Origin: Pseudobacteriovorax antillogorgiicola
Lineage (GTDB): Bacteria; Bdellovibrionota_B; Oligoflexia; Oligoflexales; RGVZ01
DNA length: 64,000 bases
Assembly (NCBI GenBank): GCA_945898195.1
Contig: CAMDHM010000002.1
Span: 96,874-160,873, forward strand
Reading direction: 5' to 3'
In this document: in pieces, positions 63,853 to 64,000 of the stretch
Layout of the letters: each line of letters begins with the position of its first letter
Position numbering within the stretch: position 1 is the stretch's first letter
Notes under the pieces: model-generated
The model's input: the letters and a program-made list of their open reading frames with translations, nothing else
What the model was told of the DNA's origin: nothing
Database searches by the model: none
Made by a program: the position numbers and the translations under genes

Positions 63853-63880
63853 GGGAGTGTAAGAAGTTTTGTGTAACCGG
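63853..63880 (+). mobile_element. Possible left end of an IS256-type insertion sequence
   Basis: 'gggagtgtaagaagttttg' continuing into 'tgtaaccgg' resembles the terminal sequences of IS256-family elements (agtgta...ttttgtgtaa). It is followed at 63930 by a well-positioned partial ORF. The rest of the element is outside the window, so the IS call is tentative. Confidence 0.35.
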
Positions 63881-63929
63881 TCCTTTACGGGGGTAGACTA
63901 CGCGTCTATCTCTATGGAAGGAGCGGAAA

Positions 63930-64000
63930 ATGGAAATGACCTCATCATCGGAGCTGTCGTCCTTCGACCTGAGCAAGGTCGAAGCGAAGCTCAGAACCGT
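63930..64000 (+). CDS. Partial ORF at right edge, possible transposase start
   Basis: An ATG at 63930 has a strong 'aaggag' RBS six bases upstream and an open frame to the window end (MEMTSSSELSSFDLSKVEAK...). Twenty-three residues are too few to identify. Its location after an IS256-like end suggests a transposase. A second in-frame ATG start at 63914 in another frame is also open but lacks this RBS. Confidence 0.35.
   Translation, partial: MEMTSSSELSSFDLSKVEAKLRT
63962..63984. repeat. 9-bp inverted repeat near the right edge
   Basis: CTTCGACCT and AGGTCGAAG flank GAGCA, with further pairing of flanking GAGCT/AGCTC. It lies inside the partial ORF and could be a REP-like repeat or part of the mobile element. 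Confidence 0.5.

Overview
The window is a chromosomal segment of a Gram-negative (diderm) bacterium with mid-range G+C. Evidence for a diderm is the LptF/LptG-type permease, SurA/PpiC periplasmic chaperones, an Lgt-like protein, lipoproteins, IHF and type IV pilus genes. GldFG/DUF4340-type ABC genes, a penicillin-acylase-family hydrolase and PilB/PilC together suggest a Bdellovibrionota/Oligoflexia or other deltaproteobacterium-like lineage. That placement is inference, not read directly from the sequence.

Layout. (1) 1-612: 3' part of an M14/DUF2817-type zinc carboxypeptidase. (2) 844-15372: one co-directional S10-spc-alpha superoperon (rpsJ to rplQ, with secY, adk, infA and rpoA), closed by a clear terminator. 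It is canonical except that rplX (L24) is absent between rplN and rplE. (3) 15504-17062: OB-fold lipoprotein and an LptF/LptG-family permease, converging on (4) 17049-25636, minus strand: top6B-top6A-mfd-ppiC-surA. This joins an archaeal/eukaryotic-type topoisomerase VI to the transcription-repair coupling factor and two parvulin chaperones. (5) 25742-31753: single genes (nitronate monooxygenase family, Cys-rich secreted protein, TrhO rhodanese, a PuuD-like membrane protein with a separate cytochrome c, a CinA-like protein, GpsA). (6) 31780-40862: nuoA-H-J-K-L-M-N, the membrane part of respiratory complex I, followed by an Lgt-like protein and an EamA transporter. (7) 40888-49011, minus strand: ABC ATPase/permease/GldG-like/DUF4340 operon, penicillin acylase and trpS. 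(8) 49200-54439: ihfA, a PduO-type adenosyltransferase, two unknown genes, pilB and pilC. (9) 54453-57633: zinc-ribbon protein, aldehyde dehydrogenase and an unknown membrane-anchored protein. (10) 57591-59076: a DUF4143-type ATPase gene bounded by an 18-bp direct repeat made from the 3' end of the preceding gene. (11) 59098-63019, minus strand: tesA-like esterase, ybbA-like and ybbP-like genes. (12) 63097-63812: a TumE/TumA-like toxin-antitoxin pair, followed at the right edge by what looks like the start of an IS256-type insertion sequence.

Most of the window is housekeeping. The points most worth a second look are the bacterial topoisomerase VI operon coupled to mfd, the missing rplX, the direct-repeat-bounded ATPase cassette, the split PuuD/cytochrome c pair, and the accessory right end. 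No tRNA, rRNA or CRISPR array was seen, and no gene-free stretch exceeds 300 bases.
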